This document shows positions 42,330-57,203 of a stretch of DNA of 64,000 bases, one piece after another; the first letter of the stretch is position 1, and each line of letters begins with the position of its first letter. Source of the DNA: Semisulcospira habei (lineage: Eukaryota > Mollusca > Gastropoda > Semisulcospiridae); the NCBI GenBank assembly GCA_036245525.1, contig BTPG01000006.1:88679535-88743534 (forward strand), given 5' to 3'. Below the pieces are notes generated by a model. The model saw nothing but the letters and a program-made list of their open reading frames with translations, was not told where the DNA came from and searched no databases. Made by a program: the position numbers and the translations under genes.

Positions 42330-44045
42330 TGCATTTTACTGTTCGGGGAACTGCACGGGCAGCCACTATAGCCTATTGTTACACTGTATTTGACATCCAG
42401 TGTGGACAAGAGAGACAGGAGACCTTTGATTGGTGGATGTGGGGAGTTCCCAGGGCCGGACCAGTGTGCTGTGACACCAAACATGTAACTTGCGGTAAAG
42501 GCGCTCATCGCAGAGAACTCACAGAGGATTTCCTTATATGGGCCCTATAAGCGTTACCGGACAAAGTGTTTTGGCCTCCAGCATGGACAAGAGAGATGGA
42601 AGACCTTTCATTGCTGGATGTGGGGAGTTGCCGGGCCTAAGAAATGTGCTGAGACCCAAGAAACCAACTTGCACCACAGGCGCCCGTGGCAGAGCACAAG
42701 GATAGGTTTTGCCTTATGTATGCTTTGTAGGCTATTCGGCCATAGCATTTGCCACCCAGTGTGGACAAAAGGGACGGAAGACCCTTTGATTGGTGGGTGT
42801 GGGGAGTTCCCAGGGCCGGACCCGTGTGCCGTGACACCAAGCGTGCAACGTGTGATAAAGGCACTCGTCGCAGAGAACTTGCAGATGATTTCTTTATATG
42901 GGCCCTATAAGCGTTACCGGACAAAGTGTTTTGGCCCCCAGCGTGGACAAGAGAGACGGAAGACCTTTCATTGCTGGATGTGGGGAGTTGCCAGGGCCTA
43001 AGGAATGTGCTGAGACTCAAGAAGCCATCTTGCGCCACTGGCGACCGTGGCAGAGCACAAGGATACGTTTTGCCTTATGTATGCTAGTGGAAAAGCTGGA
43101 CAGTACAGCCATTACGTTTGGGATGGAAATCAGTGCAGAGAAGACCAAAATGATGACCAATAGCCATAGCATTTGCCACCCAGTGTGGACAAGAGACGGA
43201 AAACCCTTTGATTGGTGGATGTGGGGAGTTCACAAGGCCGGACCCGCGTTGCCGTGACACCAAGCGTGCAACATGCGGTAAAGGCGTTCATCACAGAGCA
43301 CAGCAAAACGTCTTCCTTATGCAGCCACTATAGCCTATTGGGACACAGTATTTGACACCCAGTGTGGACAAGAGAGACGGGAGACCTTTGATTGGTGGAT
43401 GTGGGGAGTTCCCAGGGCCCGGACCCGTGTGCTGCGACACCAAACGGGCAACTTGCGGTAAAGGCGCTCGTCGCAGAGAACTCGCAGAGGATTTCCTTAT
43501 ATGGGCCCTATAAGCGTTACCGGACAAAGTGTTTTGGCCTCCAGCGTGGACAAGGGAGACGGAAGACCTTTCATTGCTGGATGTGGGGAGTTGCCAGGAC
43601 CTAAGGAAGGTGCTGAGACCCAAGAAGTGAACTTGCGCCACAGACACCCATGGCAGAGCACAAGGATAGTTTTTGCCTTATGTACGCTTTATAGGCTATT
43701 CGGCCGTAGCATTTGCCACCCAGTGTGGACAAGAGAGACGAAAGGCCTTTGATTGGTGGATGTGGGGAGTTCCGAGGGCCGGACCCGTGTGCCGTGACAC
43801 CAAGCGCGCAACGTGTGATAAAGGCGCTCGTCGCAGAGAACTTGCAGGGGATTTCCTTATATGGGCCCTATAATCGTTACCGGACAACGTGTTTTGGCCC
43901 CCAGTGTGGACAAGAGAGACGGAAGACCTTTCATTGCTGGATGTGGGGAGTTGACAGGGCCTAAGAAATGTGCTGAGACTCAAGAAGCCAACTTGCGCCA
44001 CAGGCGACCGTGGTAGAGCACAAGGATAGGTTTTTGCCTTATGTA

Positions 44046-44050
<5 letters not shown>
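42330..44050. repeat. Dimeric 180-bp satellite (about 360-bp higher-order unit)
   Basis: TGGATGTGGGGAGTT recurs at about 42434, 42615, 42794, 42975, 43217, 43396, 43577, 43756 and 43937, spaced 179-181 bp except one 242-bp step. Two monomer types alternate: one reads CCTTTGATTGGTGG with CCAGGGCCGGACC, the other CCTTTCATTGCTGG with CCTAAGGAATGTGC. The 242-bp step holds a LINE scrap. Confidence 0.85.
43088..43165 (+). mobile_element. Small LINE scrap inside the satellite
   Basis: GTGGAAAAGCTGGACAGTAC to AAAATGATGACCAATAGCC matches the beginning of the larger LINE piece at 44046-44130. The two insertions break the satellite at equivalent positions. Confidence 0.6.
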
Positions 44051-45174
<1,124 letters not shown>

Positions 45175-45179
45175 TGCTC

Positions 45180-45385
45180 TATAGGCTATTCGGCAGTAGC
45201 ATTTGCCACCCAGTGTGGACAAGAAAGACGGAAGACCTTTGATTGGTGGACGTGGGGTGTTGCCAGCGCCGGACCCGTGTGCCGTGACACCAAGCGTGCA
45301 ACTTGCAGGAAAGGCGCTCGTCCCAGAGCACAGCAAAACGTCTTCCTTATGCAGCCACTATAGCCTATTGGGACATAGTATAAGT
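45180..45385. repeat. Further satellite unit beyond the GATA array
   Basis: AGGCTATTCGGCAGTAGC to TTATGCAGCCACTATAGCC matches the first monomer type of 42330-44050, so the LINE and its GATA tail lie within the satellite array. Confidence 0.7.
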
Positions 45386-45479
45386 GTGTCCGTCTTTATT
45401 TATGTGTGCCAGTGTGTGTGGATCAGAGGGTGGGTTAGAGTAAATGGCGATGGATCAAAAGAATCAGCTTGAAAATAGG

Positions 45480-47400
45480 AACAACTTTGGGCTAGGGTCC
45501 CATCTTGTTCCTACTAACAAGGTGTTTTCGAAAGTAACAGTTTGCGTATAGAAGTCGCCAGCTATTTCTTCAAACCGACCCTTCCTAATCTACAAAAAGG
45601 GAACACCACTCAACTGCAAGAGGAATACATCCTAATCAGACCCCGCAGTTGCGAGGGCTCAGGGGGATCTATGCCTCTTGCTGACACCAGTTTGTATCTA
45701 AGTCACTTGGATGGCTTGGGCTGTTTGGCGTTAAAATAACAACGATTTCAGAAACACAATTAATCTGCATCCACTGGCAGTTTGAGGGTTACGGAAATTA
45801 ACAAAAACAAATTCTAGAAGCGCCCCAAAATAATGTACTGAACAGCAGCTAAAATGGCAAAGCAGATCCGATGCAAATGATGCTTGTAAAAGCTCTGCTA
45901 CTTATGAATGTCCATACTGTAGCATGGAGTAAAACAGTTTTTAAAAGGAAAATATTTTTGGAGGAACATTTTTTTTAGGACAAAATTAATAAAATTATAT
46001 ATTTTTCTTATTTGGACAACAACAAAAAAAACCGACGTTTATTTGGAGAAGAAAGTCTCAGAATATATTAATTGTTCTGTTTTATTTTAATGAGCATTGT
46101 GAAAAATACTGAATGAATTATCGACTTTCAGGTTAATATCGGAATGAACAACAAACAACTCATGTAAAGACCGACTCCAATTAACAAGCGGTATCAGGCG
46201 CACCTCCAAAACTGGATGAGGGTTAGAATTGCGACTGTCGACTGAAAGTTAGGCACTGAGAGAAAAGGGAAAGAACACAGCTTTTCCAAACGTGCATGTG
46301 CAGGACTGAATTTCGGACTGGCTCTTGTGTGGGTATCACCAACATTTGATCCATAAGAAAACGGAATAGACTATTTCCGGAAATCAGAAGTAGGTCAAAA
46401 GTGCACGTGTTTCGACGAAAACGGGTGGATTAAAAGCCCGGACAAACATGCGATATCGCGTGCTTCTTTAGGCTTTTAATCCACCCGGCCCCTTTTCATC
46501 GAAACACGTGCAATTTTGACCTACTTCTGATTTTCGAACAACATCTATTGTCTACAACATACAAATTATAGCTTACTTATGTCTGGAACTTTAACGGGAA
46601 AAAACACACAGTTTTAAGCGCAGTCTCGTACCGTTTTCAGGAGTGCTCTGCAGACAGACCCACTTGTAGTTGTAGCATACCGCACAAGCCCACTTCTATT
46701 CAGATGAGATGCTAAGCATTTCATTTGAATAGACATGTATAGTGCATAGTGGCGTACTTACCGAGTGGGTCTCATTTTCTGGGGTGCACAACCGCTTTAA
46801 CCCATTACATCCTGAGGCTGATTTGGTAAAATCTGCTTACTGTTCTATGAAGGCTACATTAGGCCTATAGATTAGGAGATAGAGGAACTGTTTTAGTTTA
46901 AGGGTGGTGCCAGAATAGCTTTTTCTTTTGAACTAACAGTGAAATTTATTTTAAGCAATGGGTGTATCAGAATGAAAAGGGATAAACGGTACGGGGTGTC
47001 ATCATAAAAAATGCCTCTGTATCTTGAAGGTTTCAAACTACCTAGTCATTTTGACCTAGACTGATTTGTAATGCCTTACAATACGGTTTCAGTTATGTTT
47101 TAGATTACCCTGGTTACCTACGACTCGACCCGCTTCGCATGGTAATGCTGTTCGGATCGAGGAGAGGCAACCAGTGTTGCGTTTAAGTGAGATTTTCAGT
47201 ATCACCTAAACACCGATGTAAGAATCTATTTCTTACTCACCTTTTTCTTTGCATAAATCCGATGACTTTTGTGAGCTGGTTTTCGGCACACACCTAGTCA
47301 CAACACAGCCGCCATTGTGTCTTGGCTTTGATCTTGACGTAATTTGCTTTGTAATGTGAAGTGAATATTCTGGATGCCAGACAAATGTTCCGACCTAATA
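45480..47400. other. 1.9 kb without a recognised gene
   Basis: Holds a family T fragment near 45600-45690, an inverted repeat near 46390-46530 (AGGTCAAAAGTGCACGTGTTTCG and its complement around GGCTTTTAATCCACCCG), a palindrome near 46640-46790, and a half copy of core H near 46890-46925. No coding. Confidence 0.5.
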
Positions 47401-47466
47401 GCGCAATACATGACGCCAGTCTCGAGGTCATTTAAGTTGGACACTGGAAACACCCTGGTCACCAAC

Positions 47467-47944
47467 CTGTTGGAAAACAACTGCGGGTAAAGCAGGGACA
47501 GTCCACTGTTTCGCGCAGCAGTCGAAGGCTCTGGTTCCAGCATGGTAATTCAGACACATGGACGTCCACTGGCCAAGTTTGTCAACGCCCTGGTGCTCCC
47601 ATGCTCCATTCAGCTTGAGAGTGCCGTTTTCGCCGCTGTAAGACATGTACGTAATTATGTGTGATGATCTGCGATTTTGGACCTTACTGTTTACTTTTAT
47701 TTTCTAATGAAGTTAAAATATCATAAAAATAAGGACAGTTTCCTTACTTTCATATGTCAGTACCTGCAGATTTGTTCAGCCGTTTCCAGAAACGGGGGAG
47801 CACCCTGGAGCCATGTCTTCTGCCCTTGCTTTAAGACGTAGTTGCCGTTACTACTGTCAAGCGTAAACTGGAACTGCTCTGCCTCCTTTGCTTTGTAGCT
47901 GGTGTGTTTCGACACGAAATGGAGGGCATTTTTGCTGATGGCAG
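47467..47944 (-). pseudogene. Orphan exons 2 and 3 of the GH36-like gene (middle copy remnant)
   Basis: Exon 2-like 47764-47944 (181 nt) and exon 3-like 47467-47635 (169 nt, same length as copy 1) both keep an open frame, AG acceptors and GT donors in matching phase. The exon 2 donor has moved 6 nt upstream (CTGCAG|GTACTG). About 12 of 57 residues differ from copy 1 in exon 3, so it is more diverged than copy 3. Exon 4 and all later exons are not found to the left, and no signal-peptide exon is seen to the right. The surrounding 47.4-50.5 kb matches 19.6-23.1 kb. It could be a remnant of a third gene, or exons captured by a transcript I cannot see. Confidence 0.7.
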
Positions 47945-48119
47945 CTGAAAATAAACAGATAAAAATATAGTGAGATAGCTGAACATTAAATGAGAGTGGT
48001 GTTAAATGTACGTCTGAAGCCTGATGCGTACCTTGCAAGGGCGGAAAAAAGTTTGTGATTTTAACTGTATGCATAGGTTTCATTGGAACAAATCAAAACG
48101 AACGAACGATTGAACCAAT

Positions 48120-48215
48120 ACCCCCCCCCCCCCCGCCTCCCCCCCCCATCCCCCCAAACGAAGGAACGAACGAACGAAGGAACGAACGAACGAAGGAACA
48201 AACGAACAAACACAC
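48120..48215. repeat. Poly-C tract and (GAAC)n repeat
   Basis: C runs at 48121-48148, then GAACGAACGAAG units. Confidence 0.85.
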
Positions 48216-48639
48216 AAACTAATATTTAATAAACAGACAAAACAGAATGCCGTTGATGTTGAAATTCAGCGAATGAAAGCGTGCAAAGCCCCTGACCTAT
48301 ATCAGTGACTCATTTATTGAACATTCCACACACAGACAGAAAAGGTGTAATGTTGTATAACACCTTATTGCGCGGCCCCTCGTCTAGCTCCTTCCATCTG
48401 CAAGAGGCATAGATTCACATAAGCCCCTGGATTGAAGGGGCTGATGAGAATCTATGCCTCTTGTTGGCCAAGATCACCCAGTTCCTCACTTAGTGGTGCG
48501 CGTTGTTACGTGTACAGTTTATCAGGTAAAACAAGATAGGATAAACCATAACCCACAAAGTCCATTCTATATGAGAGCTGTCTTCACTGTCAAGGGTCTC
48601 TACCTTTTGTCTTTGACTTGATTCTGATGTTGAAATTTC

Positions 48640-49700
<1,061 letters not shown>

Positions 49701-50288
49701 AGGCTCTCTTAGCCACCCCTTTTTTAAAGTATTTCGCCAAGTGTCAAGCTTAGATGTGATAATTCTATCATGTCAAAAAGTTGCTGTTGTTTTATAGCTT
49801 TATATATATGTCTGAATTACAACAATAAGAAGAAGAAGAAGAACAACAACAACAAAAAGAACAAAATAAAACAATCTGAAGTGATTGCCGTTTTTGTGTG
49901 ACTGCGTGAAACAATGAATTGAAGTAAACATCTTTAATGACAAACATCATTGATTTTTTGTTCGTCTCGAGTTTAAAAAAAATCATATCCCCCGCCCCCT
50001 TCCCCCCCCCCCACCTCCCCACACACACACCCAATGAAGTTATACAGATTCATGTTTGTATTTATTTCAGGTGGTTCAATATAATATTTGCGTTGCATGA
50101 TGTATTGGGCGCAGGCTAAAGTGTACTGAAAACTACACAGGCCTTGGTCGAGAAATTCCTTTAAAATTTGTGTAACAAAGAACGAAATTGATCTCGTTAG
50201 GCTGGCGCATCAAGTTATGCAACTGAACTATGCATTATTATCATTATCATTATTATTATAATTATAAGTATGGTATTATTATGATTAT

Positions 50289-50294
50289 TATTAC

Positions 50295-50341
<47 letters not shown>
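50289..50341. repeat. (TTA)n microsatellite
   Basis: About 17 units, in sequence matching 22050-22080 of unit 1, where the repeat is shorter. Confidence 0.9.
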
Positions 50342-50342
<1 letters not shown>

Positions 50343-50833
50343 AGGCTGTTGCCTTCCCTATGCACCTGTTGATTTTGGTGTCCAGGGACAGGTTGGTGGA
50401 GATGGGTGATAGAGATTACGAGTTGAGTTGATCGATTGCGCAACGATGACGATCATCCCATGCATGTGAAAAGTTCATTCCGTTGCCGCCACCTCAAGAA
50501 GGTACAGCGGAGCACCTTGCGTAGTGGCTGACGCAGGACTAAGCTCCCTCATTCAACTGGCCCTTGGGCCTATTTCTTACTGCAACAATGCTCGCGCGTG
50601 TCACTGACCTAATCTTACTGCACTTAAAGGTAAATCAACTTGTTTCTTCTTCAAAGCTTGAAAGTAGAACGCAAGGTGGCACTTAAGATATAATGCTTGG
50701 GTAATCAGCGCATCATATGACGGTTTAATCAGAGGTTGGCCATTTCCTTTTCCGACTAACAAGGTCCTTTCGACAGTAAAATATTATAATATGGCGTGTG
50801 GACTTCAATGATGTGTAAGAACGACAAGGCGCC

Positions 50834-52370
50834 TGTGGCATGATCCCCGCTTCCGGGGCGCGAACTATGAGCGCTACCACTCGAGTACAACCAACCCACA
50901 CTAACACAAACACCAGAAGAACAATTACGACAACATTTATTACATATATAAAATAACAACAATCAAAAATATCCTCACTCAATCTAACCCCACACTCGCG
51001 CATCACATTCACACACACACATACGCACTCTCCAGCATGAAAATATAGCATACACAATACACAATAACAACAAATATATAATAAAACAAATATCCTTAAT
51101 AAAATACAAATTAAAATTTATGAAAAACTTAATGTAATTCACACGTTACTGGATCTCCTTGGCGGGAGCACAAATGACAAACTCAGATTAAATTAATGCT
51201 TTCGCTTCCGCTATAAAGTTTTTTTTTTTTTTTTTTATAGCACATGACCCCTTTTAAATAACACAATATTTCAAAATACACAATATTTGTGTCACTGCGA
51301 CAAAGTTTCTTTCATAATATTGTCACCGCGAGAAAATGAAATTAGTCTCACAACATTCTTTTACCAGTTTACAAATGGACAAGACTTTTACTTAATAAGG
51401 TAATAAACGCTAGATGGGACGACCCGACCTGGCTAAACAAGGGGCGTGCCGCGACGCTCGCCACAGCGCTCAGGTACGGCCTTGTAGTCCCACGAGGCGG
51501 AGTGACACAACCAGCCTCCACTCTCACAACGAACCACACAGGCCTTCCGCACAGCAACGGCGGCAGACTTACCCAGTTAGTTCTTTAGATCTTTAGATTT
51601 TTGGATGCACTAAAACAAGGGTGCAAAAATACACATATGAATAACTAACAACAAAAGAAAGGCAATCACATCACCCTTCCCACAACTTTAACTGCCGTCT
51701 TCTATATTCTTTCACCTCTCTCCCACAACAATAAAACATTCAAACTCAACAAAATACATATTTACACATTACCATATAACTCACTCCCGAAATTACCCTC
51801 CGACGCTAGATGCTACCAAATAAAATAAATGACATTTATACATTCTGTTCTTACACTTGCCCCCCAATACTCACTAATTAAACTAATAATAAAAATAAGC
51901 AACACAAGCAAACACCATCGAACATATGGCCACTAAAGAATTTTTGCGTCTACTCACTGTCATCCGTGAAGACGCCCAGGCTTTGACGAAGACAAACAAA
52001 GACAAGACAAGCCAGGGGTAAAGTCGTCGCAGCTTTTCTCTCCTTTCCAGGGCACCGGCTCCGGGGCGACCAGAGCCGTATTGCAGGGCCGTTACAGGGG
52101 AACGGCACAACCGCTTGAGGGCTTCAGCTAATGGAGAACCACGCCTAGGAGACTGCTCTGTTCTGCTGTTTAGAAGCGACTGACTAACAATTTGGATATC
52201 GTACGGTTTAGCAAATTCTTCGTGTAAAGGCCAAACAACTCACCTAGTTCCCTACCCGTGCTATCCTTACCCGGTGACTAATTAATCTATGTCACTCCTC
52301 TATACTGTACTCCCCTACAAAAATAGGGGTGGAGAGGGGGGGGGGGGGGGGAAGAAACCGTGTCGTGACA
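50834..52370. mobile_element. Probable solo LTR, 1537 bp
   Basis: Begins TGTGGCATGA and ends GTCGTGACA, with the 5-bp duplication GCGCC on both sides (50829-50833 and 52371-52375). The empty site GGCGCCCATCTC is seen in unit 1 at 695-707. TG...CA ends, 5-bp duplication, length and lack of coding fit a solo LTR. No internal region or partner LTR is in the window. Confidence 0.6.
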
Positions 52371-52503
52371 GCGCCCATCTCATCAAAGAGATTCGCAATT
52401 CAACCCCTTGACTGCTACTGGCGATACCGCACGGCGGGAAAGACGCGTGTGACACTGCGCATTTTCCGCCGAGGGGTATCGTAAGTAAAGGCCAAGATGT
52501 TAA

Positions 52504-52700
52504 CCCATTACATCCTGATTTTGTGAAATTTGCTTATTGTCATACGAAGGCAACATTAACGATTAGGAGATATATCAACTGTTTTAGTTCAAGGTTGGTG
52601 CCAGAATAGCTTGGCCCCTAAGACGCCAAGGTATTCTGGCACCACCCTTGAACTATCAGTCAGATTCATATCAAGCAAAGGGTGTTTCAGGATAAAAAGG
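52504..52700. mobile_element. TTAA-flanked MITE (core H), paralogue of 1967-2171
   Basis: TTAA at 52500-52503, CCCATTACATCCTGA end, palindrome 52586-52654 with a few mismatches. Confidence 0.6.
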
Positions 52701-53635
52701 AATAATCTACATATGAGCACTGTAGTCAGAAACTTTTATCATAGCGGTTTGGTCAAGAAGCTGATTGGTTGGAATTAGTTCTAGGAATAATTCTTTATTC
52801 GTAGGATTTAATCGAATTTGTCCAATATAGGATACATTATTAAAATTTGAGTCCTAGCATATTTATTTTCCTAGAATGAATTAATCAGTTATTGGTGGAA
52901 AGGCTATGACAGGTCATTACACTTATAACTGATTAATTCGTCCTAGGACAAAATATTTAATGCCAGGACAAACTGGTAATTGTTTCTAGAACTAATTCCA
53001 AACAATCAGACAGCAGGAATCGTCCCAAGTGACTGGTGGAAAATACGTTCATTCATTGGACGATTTCTCTCGAAGCATCATGGCTGATTGGTTGGATGTC
53101 CTAGGATTAAATCGAATTTGTCCAAGGAGTAAATCGGATTTGTTCTAAGATTAAATCGAATTTGTCCTAGAATAAATCATATACTCCTAGCATAAAACAT
53201 TTTGTCCTAGGATGATTTAATCAGTTATTAGTGGAGCGGCTTGCCATACAAATGTGTTGCCGTCGAGTCCCCTCCGATCCGACGTCAACCTGAAACCGGT
53301 CGTTGATTTATTCAGTATGGTCTAAGTTTTTGCAAGCATAATGTTCTGCTGCGCAATTTAACTACTCTCCCATTCCACAATCAATGTGGGGCGTGTCCCC
53401 AAACCTACCCAAGATGAAGGTTAGAAGCACGACTGAAGGGAAGGTACTAAAATTCAAAGAGAGGGAACACGGCTTTTGCAACCTTACGCGTGAAAGAATT
53501 AGATCTCAGACCGCCTCCCGTCTTACACTACGCTTGGCCCGTGTAGAGGTAGTTGCCAGTGATTCTTGTTGCCCTCGTGTCCGATCAGGAAGTTTATTTC
53601 GAAGATAAAAGATGGCAATAAATGCCACAACACAA

Positions 53636-53720
53636 ATAGTAATAAACAATTTTTTTAAATGAGTTAGTTAGTTATTTGGGTTTAACGCCGAGCAGGCGAC
53701 TACGGCCATCTCACGGCGGG
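53636..53720 (-). mobile_element. SINE or LINE 3' scrap with (AACT)n tail
   Basis: The sequence TTTGGGTTTAACGCCGAGC plus GTTAGTTAGTTA is absent from unit 1 (near 3083), where the flanking sequences are nearly joined. The TTTAACGCC end type is common on mollusc retroposons (recalled). Confidence 0.55.
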
Positions 53721-54218
53721 TAAGAAACAAATGAAGTTATATTCACGGATACAGCACAAACAAACAAACAAACAAACAAGACGTGAACAGAAACGAACAA
53801 CGAGCAACATACTACAATAACCTGTTTTCACGAGGAATTAAATAGCTTCAGGACTGAGACAAACCCCATGTATCATTTGTTATTTCTTCATGTTCGAAGA
53901 TCAGTCAGATTTATCTCTTTGATTTGCAGCACTGACACAGAAAACACATACAGAGGAAAATCAATTTAAATCAAATAAATCACACATTTTAATCAGCAAG
54001 CACGGCACAAGAATGTTTGATATTGCACAATATTTTGTGAATTAATACAAATTAATACAAAATCAAACAATATCAGCGACATAACCGGAGGCCATTTTTG
54101 TGTTCTGATCGGTCGATTAGGCTGACCGACAGACGGACCGACTGATGCATTAAATGATGGGTTGAAGTTTTGATTCGTTGATTCACTGACTGATATGCTC
54201 ATTAAATAATTATTTTCA

Positions 54219-54224
54219 TTTATT
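54219..54224 (-). promoter_or_regulatory. Polyadenylation signal of copy 3
   Basis: Minus-strand AATAAA about 70 nt past the stop of the last exon of copy 3, at the position equivalent to 3646-3651. Confidence 0.6.
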
Positions 54225-55120
54225 CAGTTTGCTCAATGTTTGGTAGATTGATCGATCTAATGAGTGAATGACTGTATGGTTTCCATAGATTTTTTTTCAA
54301 CCGATAGGTCTACAAGAGCCAGACCTGATGCCAAGAACGGATTTTCCCGTTGGGCTAATTTTACATGTTGTGCGCACGAAATTTCCGTTTATAAAGTAGC
54401 TGATGATTGGCTGTTCCCCTGGCAAGCCGGACAACGTCAGCATGATGTCATCAGACAGCACGTCCAGATTGGCTATGCGGTCACGTGATATGGGAACAAA
54501 CTTGTATTCCTCCCCGTACAGCACAATCTTGTCGCTCCTGGAATGTCACAGTTAAAAAAAACAGAACATTGTAGCGGAAAGGACCTTTGTGCCTAAACAT
54601 ACAGCACCGATGGCTGCATGCGTACGGGGGAGGGGTGTGTGGGGGTGGGGGTAACAGATAAATAACAAAACAAATTCATCAATAAATATGATCAGCTTGT
54701 GAAACAAACGTATTTTGCCACGAAATTGTGTCTTACCTTTGTTGATATTTTTTGTTTAGATTACCATTAACGTTATGTAAAAGACGTATACATGCATCTG
54801 ATGTTAAACTTTAATTTGATTCAGGAAATAATACCACAAACGATTGCACAGATTTCAGGTGGCGGCACTTTCTTCCTTTCTGTCGTCTTTTTAAAGTCCC
54901 TACTATTTATAGAAGGGACTTTTTAGGATGGGTCGCAGTGGATCGAATTAAATAGCATGCCCATGACGTCATAAGCGCTCAGTCTTCAACCTTGTAACAA
55001 GATACAAATTACGTCATGTCTAGTTACGCTAACCTCGCTGCAGAACGTACTTTTCGCGCGAAGCTCCGTATGTGCGCGTGCGTGTGTGTGTACTATGTGC
55101 GTGCGTGTGTGTGAGAGTGA

Positions 55121-55122
55121 AT

Positions 55123-55206
<84 letters not shown>
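55121..55206. repeat. (GT)n microsatellite
   Basis: Uninterrupted GT in intron 17 of copy 3; the paralogue near 4515-4590 is short and interrupted. Confidence 0.95.
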
Positions 55207-55210
<4 letters not shown>

Positions 55211-55786
55211 ACGCGTATGTATGTCAACAAGATAATCTCCGATATTTGAGTAGGTACAAGCTTGCAAATGTAGGAAATGCTTTATGCTAGGCATGGCCAA
55301 GACAGCCTCCGAGCAAATTAAAATTGGATGTCTCAATGAAGAATAAAATGACCGTTTATAGAAAGTCGATTGGCCCACAATAGAGTTCGCAATTTTTGTC
55401 ATATTCGCCTGAAATTTTGGATATAGGTAGCTCTCATACACGTCTTTGTGTCAAGACAGATTCACACACACATGTATGTCATGCACATCCGAGCAAGCAT
55501 TTGGAACGTAGAACAACGCTTCCAAACCACCCACGCACTTCGAAAAACATCCCATCCATAAAAAATCAATGTTTACGTTTGTGTGTTTTTCTCTCGCATT
55601 GTACGAAGTGGAGAAAGACATTTGATGAGTTCGTTAGCCAACTTTGTACCTTTTTAAATATTTCAGAAAAAAATATTCTTTGCAGAAAAAAGAAGAAGTA
55701 GAAATCCTCGACTTGAGGAAATCAGACAGTGACGGTGACGTAAAATCAACAAACTTTGTCACCAGGCAGACTTAAACGGAATAATC

Positions 55787-55790
<4 letters not shown>

Positions 55791-55861
<71 letters not shown>
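55791..55861. repeat. (AC)n microsatellite
   Basis: Paralogous to 4789-4865. Confidence 0.95.
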
Positions 55862-56409
55862 GACGCACTGACAGAAGAGCATGCGCGTCTACATTAGTGT
55901 ATCATGTATCTAGGTAAAGTCAACGTCACATCACAAGAACTACAGCATTACCAAGACTGAAATTGTAACTTGAAATTCTTGTATTTCATTTGTCTCAAGT
56001 CTAGAAGCCAAAGTGAAACTCATGTCATCGTACATTAAAAAAAAAAAAAAACTAATGACAATGGACGTTTTTCAAATCAATGACGCTTGTATGCACTGTG
56101 TCTGTTTTAACCCTCAGTGAGGCATAAGCAAATCTGCGAAGCTTTTTTTCCCCAATATTTCAACATCAGAAACAGACCCAACACAACAGGTACTGACCCT
56201 TGACAGCGAGGACAGCTCTTACTTAGAAGAGACTTTGTGGGTTATGTCTCATCCCATCTTGTTTTTATTTCTAGCCATTGTTTCAGTCTTTTTTCTTTTC
56301 AATTCTTTTGACATGGTAATATATTGGTTTCACTTTCCCAAAGATCCTGTTTGAACCTTCGTTTCTATTCACACCGCTCCACACTGACTTTTCAACAGCG
56401 TCTGGTTAA

Positions 56410-56613
56410 CCCTTTTCACCCCGATACACTATTGCTTGAAACAAATTTGACTATAATAGTTCAAGGATGGTGCCAAGATAGCTTGGCGCCGCAGGCGCCA
56501 AGCTATCCTGGCACCACCCTTGAACTAAAAGAGCTGATCTGTCTCCTAATCTGTAACGTAGCCTGCATAGGACAATAAGCAAATTAAAATATCCAGCCTC
56601 AGGATGTAATGGG
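56410..56613. mobile_element. 204-bp TTAA-flanked MITE (core H)
   Basis: Exact TTAA on both sides (56406-56409 and 56614-56617); ends CCCTTTTCACCCCGATACAC and GGATGTAATGGG; palindrome 56458-56526. Same insertion as 5413-5622. Confidence 0.75.
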
Positions 56614-57203
56614 TTAAGTAACTGCTGTTAAATTTCTTTGTCCCCTAATATTTAACCCATGTGGATAAACAGATATTGAGGTTGCTAAGGCCGTCTCACT
56701 TACCCGATCTGGAACACTGGGCCAGTGTAGTACACGCAGAAGGAACTGCGGGTACACTGCTCGGTCAGAGGAAGGGGCTGGGTGTCACTAAACTCGTACA
56801 GCATAGGTGTGACGTAGTGTGCAGAGCGGCTGTAGGCTACCGCTGGTAAAAACTGTAAGAGATACAAACATGAAATGGACAACAGATGCATAGAATAGCT
56901 TTCCCCTCCATATCTAATCTAAATATTTTCACGAACACATTTTGGTTTATACGAATACACGAATACCGGCGTTTTTAATCCTTTTGTCCGCCCCTCCCCC
57001 CCCCCCCCCCCCCACCCCCCATCAAAATGTAGCCGGGGCCAGAGCATCACCTGCCTCCCCCTTCCCCCCAAATATTTGGAGAGAAAATAGACACAAAAAC
57101 TCCGATTTAACTCATCACATCCTGAGGATAAAACTCCACCAGGGAGGCCCCTTTGGGGGCTTAACTGCCTGTCCCAAGTCAGGATAAAGGAGGAGGGTTA
57201 GGC

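Noticed and set aside
42618..43964. Cys/Trp-rich repeated peptides resembling a multi-domain protein (WMWGV repeats)
   Set aside because: The 180-bp period is not kept in one frame, stops occur in each monomer and both strands give similar frames: satellite DNA.
51368..52110. Short frames within 50834-52370
   Set aside because: No resemblance to gag, pol or any domain; the segment behaves as a non-coding LTR.
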